Positions 8,012-10,225 of a stretch of 10,225 nt of DNA are shown here, one piece after another (positions within the stretch are counted from its first letter, which is position 1; the number at the start of each line of letters is the position of its first letter). This DNA is from Mariprofundus sp. (GTDB taxonomy: Bacteria; Pseudomonadota; Zetaproteobacteria; Mariprofundales; Mariprofundaceae): assembly GCA_021772845.1 (NCBI GenBank), contig JAJFLF010000305.1:1-10225 (forward strand). The letters are read 5' to 3'. Below the pieces are notes generated by a model that ran no database searches, had not been told where the DNA came from, and saw only the letters and a list, made by a program, of their open reading frames with translations. The position numbers were made by a program, and so were the translations under genes.

Positions 8012-8188
8012 ATGTTCGTTAAAATCGATAAAAAAACGTTGCACGAGGAGCCTATCAGCAGTGAAGAGATGGTCTCAGTCCTGGAACAGGATTTCAAAGC
8101 TGATCTCATTGATGAAGTGCTCACTGAGATCGTATCCGGCGCTTATGAACACAGCAATGTATTCGCTCTGTTCAAATACAAATATTAA
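8012..8188 (+). CDS. Small acidic protein of unknown function (58 aa), kinase-linked
   Basis: ATG at 8012 is preceded by an ideal AAGGAG (8001-8006) with 5-nt spacing, and the frame runs 58 codons to TAA. The product starts MFVKIDKKTLHEEP. It has an acidic, helix-prone middle (SSEEMVSVLEQDFKADLIDE), then VLTEIVSGAY, and ends FALFKYKY. About 12 acidic against 6 basic side chains give it a net negative charge. There is no signal peptide, membrane segment or cysteine. I do not recognise a family. Its position 54 nt after the kinase stop suggests co-transcription and a possible accessory role in that signalling unit, which is inference. The strong ribosome site and sensible composition favour a real gene; conservation is untested. 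Confidence 0.6.
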   Translation: MFVKIDKKTLHEEPISSEEMVSVLEQDFKADLIDEVLTEIVSGAYEHSNVFALFKYKY

Positions 8189-8272
8189 ATCTCATAGTAG
8201 AAACAGTGTGACAGAAAACGTAAACTAGCCGACATCGCGGAGGGCGCTAGCATCAATGCATCACAACCAAAG

Positions 8273-8301
8273 TTGTTCGGTACCGTCAGTCCAAGTATTA
8301 T
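8273..8301 (+). promoter_or_regulatory. Candidate promoter upstream of the G-run/mini-ORF
   Basis: TTGTTC (8273-8278) and TATTAT (8296-8301) are separated by 17 nt. The -10 match is good (5/6) and the -35 match is weak (3/6). Transcription from about 8308 would place the G7 run immediately in the leader and then the mini-ORF at 8325. It is a by-eye candidate only. Confidence 0.25.
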
Positions 8302-8368
8302 ACGACTTGTTTGGGGGGGTAAGCATGAGTGATGACGTTAATATCTTTAGATGATACGTTCCTAACCA

Positions 8369-8397
8369 TTGAAAATATGCATGATATAGTCTACAAA
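8369..8397 (+). promoter_or_regulatory. Candidate promoter for the SUMF1-domain gene
   Basis: TTGAAA (8369-8374, 5/6) and TACAAA (8392-8397, 4/6) are spaced by 17 nt. A start near 8404 would give a leader of about 87 nt before the ATG at 8491. It competes with the pair at 8273-8301, and neither is decisive. Confidence 0.25.
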
Positions 8398-8490
8398 GAA
8401 TAAGAGATATTAGTGGTATATGAAATACAACAACGATATACAGCAACACGATACAGACAGATGAGCCAAATTGAACGGGTGGGGGGAAAA

Positions 8491-9282
8491 ATGAATCAGG
8501 GCATGAAAGTACCATTACTGATAATCACTGTTGCATTATTGAGCATGAGTTCATTAGCACAGGCAGGACCTGCTCCGGGTAGTAGCATCACAGAACCTAA
8601 GACAGGAATGGAATTTGTCTGGGTACCAGCAGGTTGTTTCAACATGGGCAGCAATGAAGGTGCGGCTGATGAGAAACCTAAACACTCAGTTTGTTTCGCC
8701 TCAGGCTTCTGGATGGGTAAATATGAGGTCACTCAAGCACAATATTTAAAACTAATTGGATCCAACCCAAGCGAATTTAAAGGTGCCCCCAATAAACCCG
8801 TAGAGAAAGTAAGCTGGAGTGATGCCCATAATATGGCCGCTGAGATGAGTTATGTGGCAGGTGGAAACTATCGTCTTCCAAGTGAAGCTGAATGGGAATA
8901 TGCCTGCAAAGCGGGACGTGATAGCTCCTACTGCGGGCCCAATGACAAGGTGTCCCGTTTTGCCTGGCATGATATAAATAGCGGACAGACCACGCACAAA
9001 GTTGGCGGCAAACAAGCCAATAACTGGGGACTGCATGACATGAGCGGCAACGTTAATGAATGGACGCTGGATTGCTCAAACGATAGTTATGCAGGTGCTC
9101 CTGGCGATGGCAGTGCATGGACGCGTGGTGATTGCACTAAACGTGTATTGCGTGGCGGGTCCTGGTACTACTACCCAGGCGGCATGCGTTCGGCTGACCG
9201 CTACAGAAGTCCGGCTAATGATAGCAAAGACAGTTATGGATTCCGTCTCGTGTTTCAACCTGCACCTGCGCCGCTACAATAA
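8491..9282 (+). CDS. Secreted SUMF1-fold (FGE-sulfatase domain) protein without FGE catalytic cysteines
   Basis: A 263-residue exported protein. Residues 1-25 are a signal peptide ending SLAQA, with likely cleavage before G26. The SUMF1/FGE-type domain covers about 36-255: GMEFVWVPAGCFNMGS, then FWMGKYEVTQAQY, PVEKVSWSDA, YRLPSEAEWEYAC, WGLHDMSGNVNEW, RVLRGGSW and a final DSYGFRLVF. True formylglycine-generating enzymes place two catalytic cysteines shortly after RGGS. Here that stretch is WYYYPGGMRSADRYR with none, so formylglycine synthesis is unlikely. Six other cysteines (49, 68, 139, 148, 195, 215) may form disulfides in the periplasm. I chose the ATG at 8491 because of the G-rich ribosome site just before it and because the signal peptide then starts properly. 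An in-frame start at 8413 would add 26 non-signal residues. The ligand or role is unknown. Confidence 0.85.
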   Translation: MNQGMKVPLLIITVALLSMSSLAQAGPAPGSSITEPKTGMEFVWVPAGCFNMGSNEGAADEKPKHSVCFASGFWMGKYEVTQAQYLKLIGSNPSEFKGAPNKPVEKVSWSDAHNMAAEMSYVAGGNYRLPSEAEWEYACKAGRDSSYCGPNDKVSRFAWHDINSGQTTHKVGGKQANNWGLHDMSGNVNEWTLDCSNDSYAGAPGDGSAWTRGDCTKRVLRGGSWYYYPGGMRSADRYRSPANDSKDSYGFRLVFQPAPAPLQ

Positions 9283-9368
9283 ATAAAAACAGTTAGCCTC
9301 TTATCATTGGGCCTACAACTGCTTCATACGTTCGCTATCTGAATCATGCATTCTGATAAGGTAAAATA

Positions 9369-9593
9369 GTGACTGATATAAAACCGGGAAAATATAAACA
9401 CTTCAAGGGTGGCGAATATGAAGTTATTGCTACCGCCACCCATTCTGAAAGCATGGAGAAACTTGTGGTCTACCGTCCCTTGTACGGAGAACAAGCTATT
9501 TGGGTGAGGCCTCTTGATATGTTCCACGACATGAAAGACTTTGAAGGCAAGCGCGTACCCAGATTCAAGTATCTAGGTAAAATGGACTCCTGA
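9369..9593 (+). CDS. DUF1653 family small protein
   Basis: A 74-residue protein made of one DUF1653 domain: GKYKHFKGGEYEVIATATHS (7-26), then KLVVYRPLYGEQAIWVRPLDMF (31-52), and EGKRVPRFKYLG near the end. The order 'GxYxHFKGxxYEV...HSE...VVYxxLYG...WVRPxxMF...G..VPRF' is the family signature. Known members are small, beta-rich cytoplasmic proteins of undetermined function. The start is a GTG at 9369 preceded by AAGG. No in-frame ATG is nearby. It lies 86 nt after the SUMF1 gene on the same strand; a functional link is not evident. Confidence 0.88.
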   Translation: MTDIKPGKYKHFKGGEYEVIATATHSESMEKLVVYRPLYGEQAIWVRPLDMFHDMKDFEGKRVPRFKYLGKMDS

Positions 9594-9848
9594 CGCATTC
9601 AAACTGATATTTTAGTCATGCAGCATCATTTTGCCTCAGCTATGGGAAACGATGAGCGCTGTACCTTCGTAGCTGCTTTAGACTATTCATCGACCTCGAA
9701 CTCGTTACGTACGCCCTATTTAAAGCTGTCTATTACCGAACCAACTCCAATAATAGCTAGTCGAATTTCTAACGATGATTAAATTCTTTTTCATATAAAC
9801 TACTTGCGCATTCAAATATCTAGACACTATGTATCCAAAATCGTCAGT
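9594..9848. other. Intergenic region between convergent genes, nothing assignable
   Basis: These 255 nt separate the DUF1653 gene from the convergently read receiver gene. I see no clear terminator hairpin with a T-run for either strand and no repeat. A 54-codon plus-strand frame (9618-9782) lacks a ribosome site and any recognisable sequence, so it is not called. Confidence 0.5.
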
Positions 9849-10225
9849 TTAATTATCCAACTTTTGCCTTATAGCAGCAGCAAGCTCAGAGATTGAAAAC
9901 GGTTTTTTGAGCACAACTTCCAAACTCAAATCAACCTCTCTACTCTTTAACCTGCTTAATTTGTCATAACCGGTTGAGAATATCACTTTCACATTTGGTT
10001 CGATCTTACGAATCGCTTCCAGGGCTTCTACCCCGCCCATTTTCGGCATCACCACATCAAATATAAGCAGGTCAATATCGCTGCCCTGGCGTTCATAAAG
10101 TTCCGCAGCCATTTGACCATCAATCGCAGTGACCACCTTATAATTCAAGTTTTCCAGTACTTCCTTACCCGTAGATAATACAGTTTCATCATCATCCACC
10201 AATAGAATACACTCACCATTTCCTT
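9849..10225 (-). CDS. C-terminal receiver domain of a second hybrid histidine kinase (partial, runs off right edge)
   Basis: The frame stays open past the right edge. The visible 124 residues begin GNGECILLVDDDE and end in AAIRQKLDN. It is a complete receiver: acidic D11/D12, phospho-acceptor D56 in LLIFDVVMPKMGG, S83/T84 in IFSTGY, and K107-P108. A short TTG start at 10202 could be proposed. However, the coding sequence continues upstream through GECIL, which matches the linker-receiver junction of the kinase at 6104-7957 (GRGECILLADDEE). I therefore read it as the tail of a larger hybrid kinase rather than a stand-alone regulator. The receivers also share YKV.TA.DGQ, DIV/VVMPK.GG, TGYD and IRQ.LD. 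The rest of the gene lies outside the window. Confidence 0.85.
   Translation of the reverse strand, partial: GNGECILLVDDDETVLSTGKEVLENLNYKVVTAIDGQMAAELYERQGSDIDLLIFDVVMPKMGGVEALEAIRKIEPNVKVIFSTGYDKLSRLKSREVDLSLEVVLKKPFSISELAAAIRQKLDN

Larger units (their letters stand above)
8189..8490 (+). other. 302-nt non-coding leader region upstream of the SUMF1 gene
   Basis: No convincing gene lies here. It holds a small hairpin ACAAC-CAAA-GTTGT (8263-8276), a run of seven Gs (8313-8319), a nine-codon mini-ORF (8325-8354), two weak promoter-like pairs (8273-8301 and 8369-8397) and a second G-rich stretch (8477-8486) that acts as the ribosome site of the next gene. No riboswitch that I know fits the sequence. 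Confidence 0.5.

Noticed and set aside
7950..8228. 92-codon frame overlapping the 58-aa gene, starting MSDTM
   Set aside because: It overlaps the kinase end with no good ribosome site. The overlapping frame at 8012 has the ideal one.
8189..8300. Possible cyclic-di-GMP or other riboswitch in the SUMF1 leader
   Set aside because: The conserved core segments of the GEMM riboswitch are absent, and only a small hairpin and G-runs are visible.
9618..9782. 54-codon plus-strand frame starting MQHHFASAM in the right intergenic region
   Set aside because: It has no ribosome binding site and no recognisable sequence, and a frame of this length can arise by chance in 255 nt.
10100..10202. Stand-alone response regulator starting at TTG 10202
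   Set aside because: The frame stays open upstream to the edge and encodes GECIL, matching the linker-receiver junction of the other hybrid kinase, so a truncated larger protein is more likely.

Overview
The window looks like an ordinary chromosomal stretch of a Gram-negative bacterium, most likely a gamma- or zeta-proteobacterium. This rests on a lipoprotein with a lipobox, a YbcJ-like S4 protein, a LemA/HtpX-like pair and hybrid histidine kinases with an HDFNN-type H-box. By eye the base composition is slightly AT-rich. I see no transposase, phage gene, CRISPR array, tRNA or rRNA, and no clear sign of recent transfer. Species cannot be fixed from the sequence alone.

Left part (1-5908, all minus strand): seven genes point leftward. 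From the right they are lemA-like, a long HtpX-like M48 metallopeptidase, a TPR protein with two cyclic-nucleotide-binding-type domains, a short DTW-domain protein (TapT-like tRNA-uridine modifier), a lipoprotein with a DUF3568-like region and a C-terminal SH3-like region, a small S4 RNA-binding protein, and a DUF1499 protein cut by the left edge. Spacings of 54-172 nt make one tight operon unlikely. The LemA/M48 pair is a recurrent gene pair in bacteria, and here its junction carries a strong bulged hairpin.

Middle (5909-8188): a divergent, AT-rich control region with a perfect 9-bp dyad separates lemA from a plus-strand hybrid sensor kinase (two membrane segments, DHp, ATPase and receiver domains). 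A 58-codon gene with a near-ideal ribosome binding site follows 54 nt downstream. It matches no family I know.

Right part (8189-10225): a 302-nt non-coding region with weak promoter-like elements and two G-runs leads to a secreted SUMF1-fold protein that lacks the catalytic cysteines of formylglycine-generating enzyme. A DUF1653 protein follows, then about 255 nt without a supported gene. At the right edge, on the minus strand, is the C-terminal receiver domain of a second hybrid kinase, clearly related to the first kinase's receiver.

Together the genes suggest envelope and stress housekeeping (LemA/M48, lipoprotein), RNA modification or binding (DTW, S4), and two-component signalling by paralogous hybrid kinases. 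I found no convincing new defence or mobile system. The best items for follow-up are the 58-aa kinase-linked protein, the M48 protein with a second HExxH and a long C-terminal extension, the divergent dyad, and the cysteine-less SUMF1 protein.
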